From Rhodovulum sp. P5 (GTDB lineage Bacteria; Pseudomonadota; Alphaproteobacteria; Rhodobacterales; Rhodobacteraceae): a stretch of DNA of 64,000 nt. This document shows positions 24,586 to 33,600 of the stretch, one piece after another. Where the stretch lies: assembly GCF_002079305.1 (NCBI RefSeq), contig NZ_CP015039.1, forward strand, positions 558,001 to 622,000, written 5' to 3'. The first letter of the stretch is position 1. Each line of letters opens with the position of its first letter. The translations under genes and the position numbers were made by a program. Below the pieces are notes generated by a model, which worked only from the letters and a program-made list of their open reading frames with translations, ran no database searches and was not told where the DNA came from.

Positions 24586-25530
24586 TTACCCGCTTTCCTC
24601 CGGCATCAACTCTGCCGCGATGGTCTCCACGATCGGGCGCGCCTCGTCCTCGGTCATGCCGGGGCTAAGCCGCCGGTCGTAAAGGATGCGTAAAAGCATC
24701 TCGTCATGGCCAGTCAGCAGTGCGAATTCCTCATCGTCGTTGAAGATCGAGGGCCGGGCTGCCGGGCTGTCATTGGCCAGCCCCATGCCCTGGGCCAGTT
24801 CCTCGTGAATGCAGGACTGGCGCAAGCGTTCCGGATGTTCGCCGCGGATCACGGCGATGGCGCGGGAATAGGTGCTGGACGAGCCTTCGGAAAAGGCCAG
24901 GACAAGGCAGAAGGTCGACCGCGGCACATCCGTCACCGTGCGAATACCCGTGGCGTCGATCCCCGGCACCAGCCGTTCAAGCTCTGGCCCGAACGCGCGG
25001 CGCTCGTCCTCGTTCATCACCAGAACAAGATAGTTCGCATGATCGGCATCGGTCATGCGGATCGGAAGCCCCGTGAGCGCGGACAACCGGCTGGCATAGG
25101 CTGCAATATCGGCCCGGTCCGCCTTGCGACGGGACGCGGGGATGGTATCGCCGAAAACCAGCCCGATCCGGATCGGCTGGCCCCATCGGCGCAGGCGGCT
25201 TTTGGTTTCGCGGGCGACCAGTTGCCCCGAGCGCGGCACATACTCGTCATAAAGAGCGATCCGCAGGAAATTGCGCACCAGTGTCCGGCGCGAGAAGGGC
25301 ACATCGTCCAGGCCGGAATCGGTCCGCAGCAGCCCACGGCTGACGAGGTCGGCCTCGACACGGGCATAGTGCCGGGCCAATGCCTCGCTTTCCGCCGAAC
25401 TGCGGGCCGGTCTTTCGGCCGGATGCGCCGCCGACGGAAGATAGGTCACCGCGCGCGTCGATGTCTGGCAGCCGGCAAGGGCAGACGCCACCAGTATCAA
25501 CGCAAACAGGGCTCGGGGTGCGGGTTGCAC
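24586..25530 (-). CDS. DUF2927 lipoprotein, possible zinc metallopeptidase
   Basis: A 314-residue predicted lipoprotein. The GTG start gives a short signal peptide ending in lipobox ALAG-C21, so the mature protein is anchored at the membrane surface. The DUF2927 core ends with IHEELAQGMGLANDS (H242, E243), followed by LTGHDEMLLRILYD. This HE...GLxND pattern looks like a degenerate zincin site, though peptidase activity is only a suggestion. GTG 25530 is chosen because it lies seven bases after the TelA stop and yields a proper signal; the longer frame overlaps TelA. Confidence 0.8.
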   Translation of the reverse strand: MQPAPRALFALILVASALAGCQTSTRAVTYLPSAAHPAERPARSSAESEALARHYARVEADLVSRGLLRTDSGLDDVPFSRRTLVRNFLRIALYDEYVPRSGQLVARETKSRLRRWGQPIRIGLVFGDTIPASRRKADRADIAAYASRLSALTGLPIRMTDADHANYLVLVMNEDERRAFGPELERLVPGIDATGIRTVTDVPRSTFCLVLAFSEGSSSTYSRAIAVIRGEHPERLRQSCIHEELAQGMGLANDSPAARPSIFNDDEEFALLTGHDEMLLRILYDRRLSPGMTEDEARPIVETIAAELMPEESG

Positions 25531-25537
25531 GGTCTTG

Positions 25538-26716
25538 TCACGCCCCCGGCACAGACCCGCCGGCCTGGGCCCGGGATTTGGCTGCGGCAAGCGTGTCGCG
25601 CAATTCGGCCTCCATCTTCCTCAGGTCCTGTTCGGCCTTGGCGCGGCGCGCCTTGCCCTCATCCGCGATCTGCAGGCTTTCCTCGATCGTCGCGACCAGT
25701 TCGGCGTTGGCCTTCTTCACCGCCTCGATGTCGAAGACGCCGCGCTCCATCTCCTGGCGCACCGTCTTGTTGGCGGTGCGCAGGTTCGTGGCGTTCGCGG
25801 TCAGCAGTTCATTGGTCAGATCCGACGCCGCGCGCACCGCTTCTGCGGCCTCTTTGGACCGCTGGATGGTCACCGCCTGGGCCAGTTGCGTTTCCCAAAG
25901 CGGCACGGTGTTGACCAGCGTGGAGTTGATCTTGGTCACCAGCGACTTGTCGTTCTCCTGCACCAACCGGATCGAGGGCAGCGATTGCATCGTCACCTGA
26001 CGGGTCAGTTTCAGATCGTGCACCCGGCGTTCCAGATCGTCCCGCGCCGCGCGCAGGTCGCGCAGTTCCTGCGCCTTCATCACCTGATCGTTTTCATCGG
26101 CCGCATCGACGGCAGCCTGACACGCGGGGATCTCTGTCTCGTCGATATCCTTCAGCTTGCGTTCGCCAGCCGCGATATACAGCGCAAGCTCGTCATAGAA
26201 ATTCAGTGTCTTTTCATAGAGTTTATCGAGCGACTTGATGTCTTTCATCAAGGTGTGCTCATGGGTCAGAAGCCTGTCGGTAATGCCGTCGATCTGCCCC
26301 TGCACCGTTTCATAGCGCGCCACGAAACTGGCAAAGGGCGCGGTCTTGCCCATCAGCTTTTCCCACCAGCTTTGGTCGCGGCGAACATCCAGTTCCGACA
26401 CCGAGAACCCGCGGATCGTCGTCACCATCTCGCGCAGGGAGTCGCCCGCCGGACCGGCATCCTTGTTGCGCACATCGGCCAGCATGGCCTGGCTGATCTC
26501 CTGCAACTCTCCTTGGGCGGCCGACCCGAACCGGATGATCGAATTGCTGTCGGTGATGTCGAGTTCACCCATCCGCTTGCGGATCTCGTCAGCCATTTGC
26601 GGCTCCGCCGCCTCCAACGGGACCAGATCGCCCGCGGGTTCGGGCAACAGCGCGGCACTCAACTTTTCGACCTCGGCAACATCGGCGGCGGCCTTCCGGC
26701 GCACTTCATCGGGCAT
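25538..26716 (-). CDS. TelA/KlaA toxic-anion-resistance-family protein
   Basis: A 392-residue, largely helical cytosolic protein of the TelA family, first named from tellurite resistance on plasmid RK2. The characteristic blocks are present: MGELDITDSNSIIRFGSAAQ, then WWEKLMGKTAPFASFVARYE and a C-terminal heptad-rich half. ATG 26716 is preceded by GGAG and starts two bases after the XpaC stop, so the two are translated together. The XpaC-TelA pair is widely conserved in bacteria and is linked to cell-envelope stress; direct metal detoxification has not been shown for chromosomal members. Confidence 0.88.
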   Translation of the reverse strand: MPDEVRRKAAADVAEVEKLSAALLPEPAGDLVPLEAAEPQMADEIRKRMGELDITDSNSIIRFGSAAQGELQEISQAMLADVRNKDAGPAGDSLREMVTTIRGFSVSELDVRRDQSWWEKLMGKTAPFASFVARYETVQGQIDGITDRLLTHEHTLMKDIKSLDKLYEKTLNFYDELALYIAAGERKLKDIDETEIPACQAAVDAADENDQVMKAQELRDLRAARDDLERRVHDLKLTRQVTMQSLPSIRLVQENDKSLVTKINSTLVNTVPLWETQLAQAVTIQRSKEAAEAVRAASDLTNELLTANATNLRTANKTVRQEMERGVFDIEAVKKANAELVATIEESLQIADEGKARRAKAEQDLRKMEAELRDTLAAAKSRAQAGGSVPGA

Positions 26717-26718
26717 TG

Positions 26719-27636
26719 TCACTCTCCACGGTTGTGCGTGGCCGTCTCGGGGCGCACGCCTTCACGCTGCAATCTTTCGCGCAGCACCTCGATCTCGACA
26801 TCCAGATCGGTGCGGTTGTCCTGCATCAGGGCCCGGGTCCGAGCCGCGAAATTCTGTTCCAGATCATCCAGAAGCGAAACGTAGTCCGCCCGGGCACTTG
26901 CATCACGGGTCCGGGCAAAAAAATCGGCGAACTTGGTGGAGGCATCCCGCGCCCCCAGAAGATAAACGACGAGGTATTTCCGGGCCGCGGTCAGATCGCG
27001 CGGGTCCTCCTCCACGGTCCGGAGCATGTCGCGCACGGTCTCTTCGAACCGGGTGATGCGGGCCTCCAGCGTGCGGTCGCCGATGCGACTGATCGCTTCC
27101 GACATCGTTTTCAGATGCGCTTCGGCCTCCTCGACGACCTTTGCCACGCGGTCCTGCTGGAAGGTGTCGATCCCCTCCATCCCCTTGTCCTTCATCGGGT
27201 CCACCCCGAAGGTCAGGCTGTGCAGGACAAGGCCCATAACCGCATAGATCGACGGTTCGAGAAAGCCCGCCCCGGGGCCCATCCCGGCAAGAAAGAGCCC
27301 TGCCCCGGTCAGCGCGGACCCCATCATCTTGCGCGGCATCGCGGGCCGCCGGGCGACCTTGCGCGCCGACCACGCATCCTCGGCCCTCAGCCCCTCGCGC
27401 GTCAGCCACGCGGCCAGCAACAACAGGCCCAGCGCGCCCAGCGTCAGGCCCATCCCCACGGGATCAGAGGAAAACGCCCGCGGTATCAGGAAGATCGGCA
27501 CGAAGAACATGAAATTGGCCCGGGCGCCCGCCCGGCTGGGCCGCTTGTTCTGGAACGGATGGCGCGGGGGGATGACCCTCACGCCCTCGGTCTGCGCGGT
27601 CGGGCTGTATTTGCCGCCGTAACGCTCTGCCATCAT
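26719..27636 (-). CDS. XpaC-like (5-bromo-4-chloroindolyl phosphate hydrolysis) family membrane protein
   Basis: A 305-residue protein. Two membrane helices lie close together near the N-terminus (ANFMFFVPIFLIPRAF and VGMGLTLGALGLLLLAAWLT), followed by a third hydrophobic segment near residue 110. The cytosolic C-terminal part is a helical XpaC domain (VVEEAEAHLKTMSEAISRIG, then YLVVYLLGARDASTKFADFF). XpaC was named for colour formation from a phosphatase substrate in Bacillus, and the true function is unknown. The start overlaps the stop of a 27-residue peptide gene and the stop is two bases from telA, so it is the second gene of a tightly coupled operon. Confidence 0.8.
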   Translation of the reverse strand: MMAERYGGKYSPTAQTEGVRVIPPRHPFQNKRPSRAGARANFMFFVPIFLIPRAFSSDPVGMGLTLGALGLLLLAAWLTREGLRAEDAWSARKVARRPAMPRKMMGSALTGAGLFLAGMGPGAGFLEPSIYAVMGLVLHSLTFGVDPMKDKGMEGIDTFQQDRVAKVVEEAEAHLKTMSEAISRIGDRTLEARITRFEETVRDMLRTVEEDPRDLTAARKYLVVYLLGARDASTKFADFFARTRDASARADYVSLLDDLEQNFAARTRALMQDNRTDLDVEIEVLRERLQREGVRPETATHNRGE

Positions 27637-27716
27637 GCGCCCCCCGTGAAGGCGACATAGATCACCAGCGCGACCAGCAAGGAGAAAGCCAGCTTTTGTA
27701 GACCGGTCTCGGACAT
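27633..27716 (-). CDS. 27-residue single-pass membrane peptide upstream of xpaC
   Basis: MSETGLQKLAFSLLVALVIY followed by VAFTGGA is one membrane helix with a short charged N-terminus. Its stop overlaps the start of the XpaC gene (GCATGATGG). An in-frame ATG at 27728 would add four residues. No strong Shine-Dalgarno is visible, but the frame has a clear one-helix pattern and tight coupling. It may be a small subunit of the XpaC-TelA complex or a translation-coupling leader. Confidence 0.45.
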   Translation of the reverse strand: MSETGLQKLAFSLLVALVIYVAFTGGA

Positions 27717-27806
27717 ACCCAACCCCATGTACTTCGCTCTTGCCTTATACATGGGATGCGACAGCGATACGAAAAGCAAGCCCCGTGGAAATCTGTCGGC
27801 AGAGGT

Positions 27807-28607
27807 TTACCGGTTGCGGCGGCGCGTGCGCGCGACCTTGGGCCGTGCGACCGCGGTTCCGGTGGGTTTCTCGTCGGACCCAAGCCCCAGTTGGTCACGC
27901 ATGACCCGGGCGCGCACTTCTTCCACCTCGCCCGCCTTCAGCTCACCCAGACGGAAGGGGCCATAGCCCACCCGGATCAGCCGGTTGACCGAGAAGCCAA
28001 GGCTTTCCATGGCCCGGCGGATTTCGCGGTTCTTCCCCTCGCGCAGACCGATGGTCAGCCACGCATTGGCCCCCTGCTGCCGGTCGAGCGTCACGCTCAT
28101 CGGCTGGAACCGCTCCCCTTCGACCGTTACGCCCTTGCGCAAGGGCTCCAGCGCCTCGTCGCTGGGCGCGCCCTTGATACGCACGCGGTATTTCCGCACC
28201 CAGCCGGTCGCGGGCAGTTCCAACCGCCGCTTGATTTCCCCGTCATTGGTCAGCAGCAGCAAGCCTTCGGAATTGAGGTCCAGCCGACCGACCGACATCA
28301 CCCGCGGCATGTCCTCGGGCAGCGCGTCGAAGACCGTCGGCCGCCCCTTTTCGTCCCGCGCAGTGGTCACCAGCCCGGCGGGCTTGTGGTAAAGCCACAG
28401 CCGCGACGGTTCGGGCTCGGCCACCTCCTGCCCGTCGACGGCGATCTTGTCGGCCGGGGTCACGTTCAGTGCGGGGCTGGTGATACGCTGACCGTTGACG
28501 GAGACGCGCCCGGCCTCGATCATCCGCTCGGCCTCTCGGCGGGAGGCGATCCCGGCCCGGGCCAAAACCTTCGCGATGCGCTCGCCTGTGGGAGAATCCT
28601 TTTCCAT
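27807..28607 (-). CDS. 23S rRNA pseudouridine synthase, RluB/RsuA family
   Basis: A 266-residue enzyme. The S4 RNA-binding domain is at about 8-60 (ERIAKVLARAGIASRREAER). The RsuA-type catalytic domain has VGRLDLNSEGLLLLTNDG, with the catalytic Asp in GRLD, then KYRVRI and EGKNREIRRAM. A basic C-terminal tail (RPKVARTRRRNR) probably aids RNA binding. RluB modifies U2605 of 23S rRNA in E. coli; RluE/F or RsuA specificity cannot be excluded from sequence. Divergent from tadA, with 76 bases between the starts. Confidence 0.9.
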   Translation of the reverse strand: MEKDSPTGERIAKVLARAGIASRREAERMIEAGRVSVNGQRITSPALNVTPADKIAVDGQEVAEPEPSRLWLYHKPAGLVTTARDEKGRPTVFDALPEDMPRVMSVGRLDLNSEGLLLLTNDGEIKRRLELPATGWVRKYRVRIKGAPSDEALEPLRKGVTVEGERFQPMSVTLDRQQGANAWLTIGLREGKNREIRRAMESLGFSVNRLIRVGYGPFRLGELKAGEVEEVRARVMRDQLGLGSDEKPTGTAVARPKVARTRRRNR

Positions 28608-28683
28608 GGCTGATGGTCTACGCCCGTTCCGTGATCGGGGAAAGCGGCTTGCGACCGGGCCGGCCCCGCGGCATGAGGGTGAA

Positions 28684-29136
28684 ATGAGCCCCTTTCGCAG
28701 CCATATGGACGCGGCCTTGGCCGAGGCGCGCGCCGCCGCCGCCCGCGGCGAGGTGCCGGTAGGCGCGGTCGTGGTCGCCCCCTCGGGAGAGATCGTGGCC
28801 GCCGCTGGCAACCGCACGCGAGAGTTGTCGGATCCCACGGCGCATGCCGAGATCCTCGCCCTTCGGGCGGCCTGCGCGGCAGCGGGGTCGGAACGCCTGC
28901 CCGGCCATGATCTGTACGTGACGCTGGAACCCTGCCCGATGTGTGCCTCGGCCATCAGTCAGGCCCGCATCGCGCGGCTTTACTATGGCGCGGCGGACCC
29001 GAAATCGGGCGGTGTGGCCCACGGGCCGAGGGTTTTCGAGCATCCGCAAAGCCACCACGTGCCCCAAGTCTACGATGGTATCGGCGCGGCGCAGGCCGAG
29101 ACTCTTCTGAAAGACTTCTTCGCGGACAGACGGTGA
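28684..29136 (+). CDS. tadA: tRNA adenosine(34) deaminase
   Basis: A 150-residue cytidine-deaminase-fold enzyme that turns A34 of tRNA-Arg(ACG) into inosine. Zinc ligands are H54 in HAE (catalytic E56) and the cysteines of PCPMC (C84, C87). The segment after PCPMC (ASAISQARIARLYYGAADPK, then SGG) is the TadA pattern rather than guanine deaminase. GAGG lies five bases before the ATG at 28684. Positioned divergently from the rRNA pseudouridine synthase; both act on stable RNA. Confidence 0.92.
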   Translation: MSPFRSHMDAALAEARAAAARGEVPVGAVVVAPSGEIVAAAGNRTRELSDPTAHAEILALRAACAAAGSERLPGHDLYVTLEPCPMCASAISQARIARLYYGAADPKSGGVAHGPRVFEHPQSHHVPQVYDGIGAAQAETLLKDFFADRR

Positions 29137-29142
29137 CGAATA

Positions 29143-29165
29143 CGGCCCGGCACATCGCCGGGCCG
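29143..29165. terminator. Hairpin terminator between tadA and UPF0173 gene
   Basis: A nine-base perfect stem CGGCCCGGC / GCCGGGCCG with a five-base loop lies just after tadA and before the end of the convergent hydrolase gene. There is no clear T-run, so it may be a weak or Rho-assisted terminator. Confidence 0.55.
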
Positions 29166-29190
29166 CAAGGGACCGCCCGTAAAGGGACGA

Positions 29191-29883
29191 TCAGAGTTCG
29201 ATCGGGACCAGAACCTCGGGCTCGATCACATCGACGCCCGGCAGACCCTCTTTCAGCGCATCCGCCGACTGCTCCAGCAGCGGGAAGGTCTTGTAGTGGC
29301 AGGGGATCACGGTCTTGAAGTCGAAATAGGTTTTCGCCGCATAGGCCGCCCGCTTCATGTCCATGGTGAAATGACCGCCGGCGCACAGGATGCCGATATC
29401 GGGCGCGTGCAGGGCGTTGAAGACCCCCATGTCGGCCATCACGTCGGTATCGCCCGACACATAGATGGTGCGGCCCTCACCCGAAATCATGAAGCCCGAC
29501 TCCGTCCCGGTATAGACCGGCCCGTTCGGCCCGCCGATGGACGCCGAGTGGGTGGCGTTCACCATGGTCACGGCCACGTCACCCAGCTGTACGGTGCCGC
29601 CCTTGTTGAAGCCGATGACGTTGATTTTCTCCTGCTCTTCCCACCAGCTCATCAGGTCAAAGATGCCGACGGCGGGAATGCCGAGTTCGCGGCAGATCGC
29701 GACGGTGTCGGCGATATGGTCGAAATGGCCATGGGTCACCAGAAGATGGGTGGCCCCTGAAATGGCCTCGGCGCGGCGATCCTCGGGGAACATCGGGTTC
29801 CCGACAAGCCAAGGGTCGATCAGCAGAACCTGATCGCCGATCTCGATCCGAAAGCCGGAATGGCCAAGCCATGTGATTCTCAT
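29191..29883 (-). CDS. UPF0173 metal-dependent hydrolase (metallo-beta-lactamase fold)
   Basis: A 230-residue cytosolic hydrolase. The metal-binding motif THGHFDH (H51, H53, D55, H56) is followed by NATHSAS, SGDTDV and a C-terminal PCHYKTFP, giving a complete binuclear site. The protein belongs to the UPF0173/YtkL group, relatives of RNase Z- and UlaG-like hydrolases. The substrate is unknown. GGAG is six bases upstream of the ATG. Divergent from the ceramidase-like gene. Confidence 0.9.
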   Translation of the reverse strand: MRITWLGHSGFRIEIGDQVLLIDPWLVGNPMFPEDRRAEAISGATHLLVTHGHFDHIADTVAICRELGIPAVGIFDLMSWWEEQEKINVIGFNKGGTVQLGDVAVTMVNATHSASIGGPNGPVYTGTESGFMISGEGRTIYVSGDTDVMADMGVFNALHAPDIGILCAGGHFTMDMKRAAYAAKTYFDFKTVIPCHYKTFPLLEQSADALKEGLPGVDVIEPEVLVPIEL

Positions 29884-29944
29884 CTTACACTCCGTATATT
29901 GTTAATGAATAAGGCTTCCCTAGCAGACAAATGGCACGGGTTTA

Positions 29945-30586
29945 ATGAACTGGACCGAACAGATTGACGCGTATTGCGAACGGACCGACCCGACCTACTG
30001 GTCGGAGCCGATCAACGCCGTGACCAACGCCGCCTTCGTGATCGCCGCGCTGGTGATGTGGCCGCGGGCAAAGGGGCAACCGCTGGCGCGGGCACTTTGC
30101 ATCGTGCTCGCGGTGATCGGGGTCGGCAGCTTTCTGTTCCACACCCACGCGACGGCATGGGCTTCGATGGCGGATGTCCTGCCGATCCTTGCCTTCATCC
30201 TGCTCTATCTCTTCGCGGCGAACCGTCACTATTGGGGGCTGCCGCTCTGGCCTGCGCTGGGGCTGACGGCGTTGTTCTTCCCCTATGCCGCGGTGACGAC
30301 GCCCGTCTTCACCGCGATGCCTTGGCTGGGATCGTCCGCCGCCTATGCGCCGGTGGCCCTGCTGATCCTGCTCTATGCGGCGCTTCTGGCACGGCGACTG
30401 CCGAATGTGGCGTGGGGTCTGGGGCTTGGCGGGGGGCTTCTGGTGCTGTCGCTCACCTTCCGCACGCTGGACGGCCCGCTTTGCCCGAGCCTGCCCGTGG
30501 GCACGCATTTCATGTGGCATATCCTGAACGCCGTCATGCTGGCCTGGATGATCGAGGTCTACCTGCGGGCCGTTCGCAGCGCCTGA
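29945..30586 (+). CDS. Ceramidase-domain integral membrane protein
   Basis: A 213-residue protein with about seven membrane helices. The N-terminal AYCERTDPTYWSEPINAVTN is the signature of the alkaline ceramidase/PAQR-like family, as are the later SFLFHTHATAWASMADVLP and a C-terminal THFMWHILNA. The conserved His and Asp residues (HTHAT, MADVLP, FMWH) would bind zinc. In bacteria the natural substrate is uncertain: it could be an amide-linked lipid such as an ornithine lipid or a ceramide. The ribosome-binding site is weak. Confidence 0.85.
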   Translation: MNWTEQIDAYCERTDPTYWSEPINAVTNAAFVIAALVMWPRAKGQPLARALCIVLAVIGVGSFLFHTHATAWASMADVLPILAFILLYLFAANRHYWGLPLWPALGLTALFFPYAAVTTPVFTAMPWLGSSAAYAPVALLILLYAALLARRLPNVAWGLGLGGGLLVLSLTFRTLDGPLCPSLPVGTHFMWHILNAVMLAWMIEVYLRAVRSA

Positions 30587-30601
30587 GGCTGCGGCCTGAG
30601 G

Positions 30602-33600
30602 TCAGGCGACGTTCCGGCACCGCGCAAGCGCACGGCGCAGGAAGTCCTCTTCGCTTTCCGGTGTCGAGAAATGGAAGCCCTGAAGCACGTCGCATCCGAT
30701 CTCGGCCAGGATGTCGGCATGCGCCTGCGTCTCGACCCCTTCGGCGACGGTACGAATGCCCAGCGTCTGGGCAATCTCGACAATCGCGCGTACGACGGTA
30801 CGGGCGCCCTCGTCATCGGCAACCGGGGCCACGATCCGCCGGTCAATCTTCAGGGCAGAGGGCGCGATCTCGGTCAGGCCGATGATCGAGGCCTGTCCCG
30901 ATCCGAAATCGTCCACCTCGATATCGATCCCGGCCTCGCGGATCTTGCGCAGGCCGTGTGCGAGGGCCGTACTTTCATCCTCGACCAAGATCGACTCCAT
31001 CAGTTCGAAGGCAACCTTGGTCCCCTCCCCGCTCATCTCGCAGGCCAGCGACACCAGATCGGGGTCCTGAACACGCCCGGCACAGACGTTCATGCTGATC
31101 TTCGGGATCACCAGCCCGTTCGCGCGCCAGCGCGCCAGCGCATCGCGGGCCTTTCGCATGACCATGCGGTCGATTTCGGGCACCAAGCGAAGCTGTTCGG
31201 CCACGCGCAGAAACGCGTCCGGGGTCAGCAGGCCCCGTTTGGGGTGGTTCCAGCGCAGCAGCGTTTCCACACCGACGACCTCGCCGGTGCTGACGGAGAT
31301 CTGCGGCTGGAAATACGGAAGGAACTGGTCGCGTTCCAAAGCCTCGTGCAGGTCCTTGGCCAGACGGCGCTCTTCCAGCAGTTCACGGTGAAGATCGGCC
31401 GTGAAGAACTCCATCCGGTTTCGCCCGCCCTCCTTCGCCCGGTAAAGCGCAGCATCGGCAAAGACCTGAAGTTCGGCGCCGAATGCGGTGATATCGTCGG
31501 CATAGGCGATACCAAAGCTTGCGCCGAACCGGCAGGGCCGGCCATTATACAGGAAGGGTTCGGCCAACTGGGCCTGAATTCGTTCCACGATTTCCCCCGC
31601 ATTGCGGCGGGACATGGATGGGCCGAGAATGATCGAGAATTCATCGCCCCCGATCCGGGCTGCGAAATCGCCCGCGCGAATGTTGTCGCGCAAGACCCCC
31701 GCCACCCGCAGCAGCACCTCGTCACCCGCTTCGTGGCCCAGCGTGTCGTTGACATATTTGAAATGATCAAGGTCGATGCGGATCAGGGCACAGCCTTTCG
31801 GTCCGTCGGCAAAGGCGCCCTCCAGCCGCTTGGCCAACATCTGGTCGTAATAGCGGCGGTTCGGCAGGCCGGTCAGGCCGTCATGCAGGGCCTGACGTTC
31901 GTTCTCGGCCCGCATTTCCTCGGCCAGACGATGGGCGCGGCGCAGTTCGGCCTCGCGCTGAACATCCTGCGTGACATCGTTCATCGCCCCGGTCCAGATG
32001 ACGCTGCCATCGGGGTCACGCCGCGGGATGGAGGCACCATGCAGCCAGACCATGCCCCGCTGCGGATGGGTCAGCCGGAACCGCATGTTCCAGGGCGTCA
32101 GGGATTTCGCGCTTTCCTCGGCGCGGGCCAGAACCTCTGGCACGTCGTCCGGATGGATACGCCCGAAAACGCCAGAGCCAAGCGCCTCGATCTCTGCCCG
32201 GTCGAACCCGATCAGATCCTCGAACCGGGCGCTTGTATAGGGAAAGTCGATCTGGCCGTCGGGCGCCATCCGGTATTCGTAAAGGCCAGCAGGCGCGATA
32301 TCGGCCACGGCGCGCAAGCGTTCATGGGCCTTCTGCACTTCCTCGGCCGCTTGCGCTGCGCGGCCTTCGGCCTCCATCTCGCTCGTGATGTCGATAATCG
32401 AGCAATAGAAGACCCGCGTTCCGTCCGCGAACGCCGTCGGCTTGAAAGATGATACCACCCAGCGCAGGCCCTTTTCCGGATGCACGATCCGGTGACGCAC
32501 GTTCGCGGCAGTCATGTCCTTGCCCGCCGCATCGCGGGTCTGTCGCAAGGCACCGAGGTCCTCGGGGTGGATATGGCGTTCAAAAGCGGTGGAATCGGTC
32601 GCGATCTCGTCCCGTGTGACACCCGTGATCTCACACAGCTTGGCGCCGAAATAGGGCAGGCTGACCGACCCGTCGGCGGCGACACGGTATTCGAACAGCG
32701 CACTGGGGGCGTTGAAGACCAGCGTGTTCAGGCGGTCGCGCGCGCGCCGCGCGGACTCTACCGCATCCGAAAGCCGGGCCTGATCGTGCTTGCGTGCCGT
32801 GATGTCGGTTAGGCTGCCGCAGATCATGGAGGGCATGGAGGCCGCGCTGCGGTCCACCTTCTTGCCCTTGGAGGCCAGCCAGCGCCAGCTTCCATCCGCA
32901 TGGAGCACCCTGAATTCCGCCTCGAACGTCTCAGCCTCACCCGCCTCGATTGCGGCTTGGCGGTCGGTGACTGCTTGTGCATCGTCGGGATGGATGCGGC
33001 GCCGGAATTCGGCAGACGTAAGTTGCGTCTCGGCCGGCAGACCGAGGACGGTATTGAGGTTCTGTCCGAACCACGATGCCCCCGTCTCGGGAATACGGTG
33101 CCAGGGCACGACGCCGCCGTTTTCCGCGGCCACGCGCAAGATCTCGGCTGTCTCGACCGCCTGCGTCGGTGTGACTCGACCAGCCGGGGCCGCGGACACC
33201 GGCACCCCATGCGCCGTCAGGGTCCCGCACACAAGTTCGGCGTGATGCGGCGCCGTGCGCACCCGGCGTTCGCCGGTGGCGCGAAACCAGATTTCTGTTC
33301 CATCCGTGCCGATCAGCCGAAAGGCCACCTCGAAGCTCCGGCTTTCGCCGCGCATGACCCGGCGAAGCCCGCATAGGGCCGCCTTGCGATCCGCTGGATG
33401 GATGGATGAACGCAGTCGGTGGAAAGACAGCCGCCCCCCGTCCAAGGCATGCCCCAGCACATCTTGAATGCTATCGGAAAGCTCAATCGCGCCGGTTTCG
33501 AGATCGACCAACCATTCGCCGGCGCGCGGTCTTTCCCGCGGGACGGACACATCACTCGCCCGATTGAACTGAACCAGCGCCGCGACGGTCTTTCCCTGTT

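Noticed and set aside
27662..27898. 78-codon minus-strand frame upstream of xpaC
   Set aside because: Arg/Pro-rich composition without domain; the overlapping 27-residue frame has a proper membrane helix instead.
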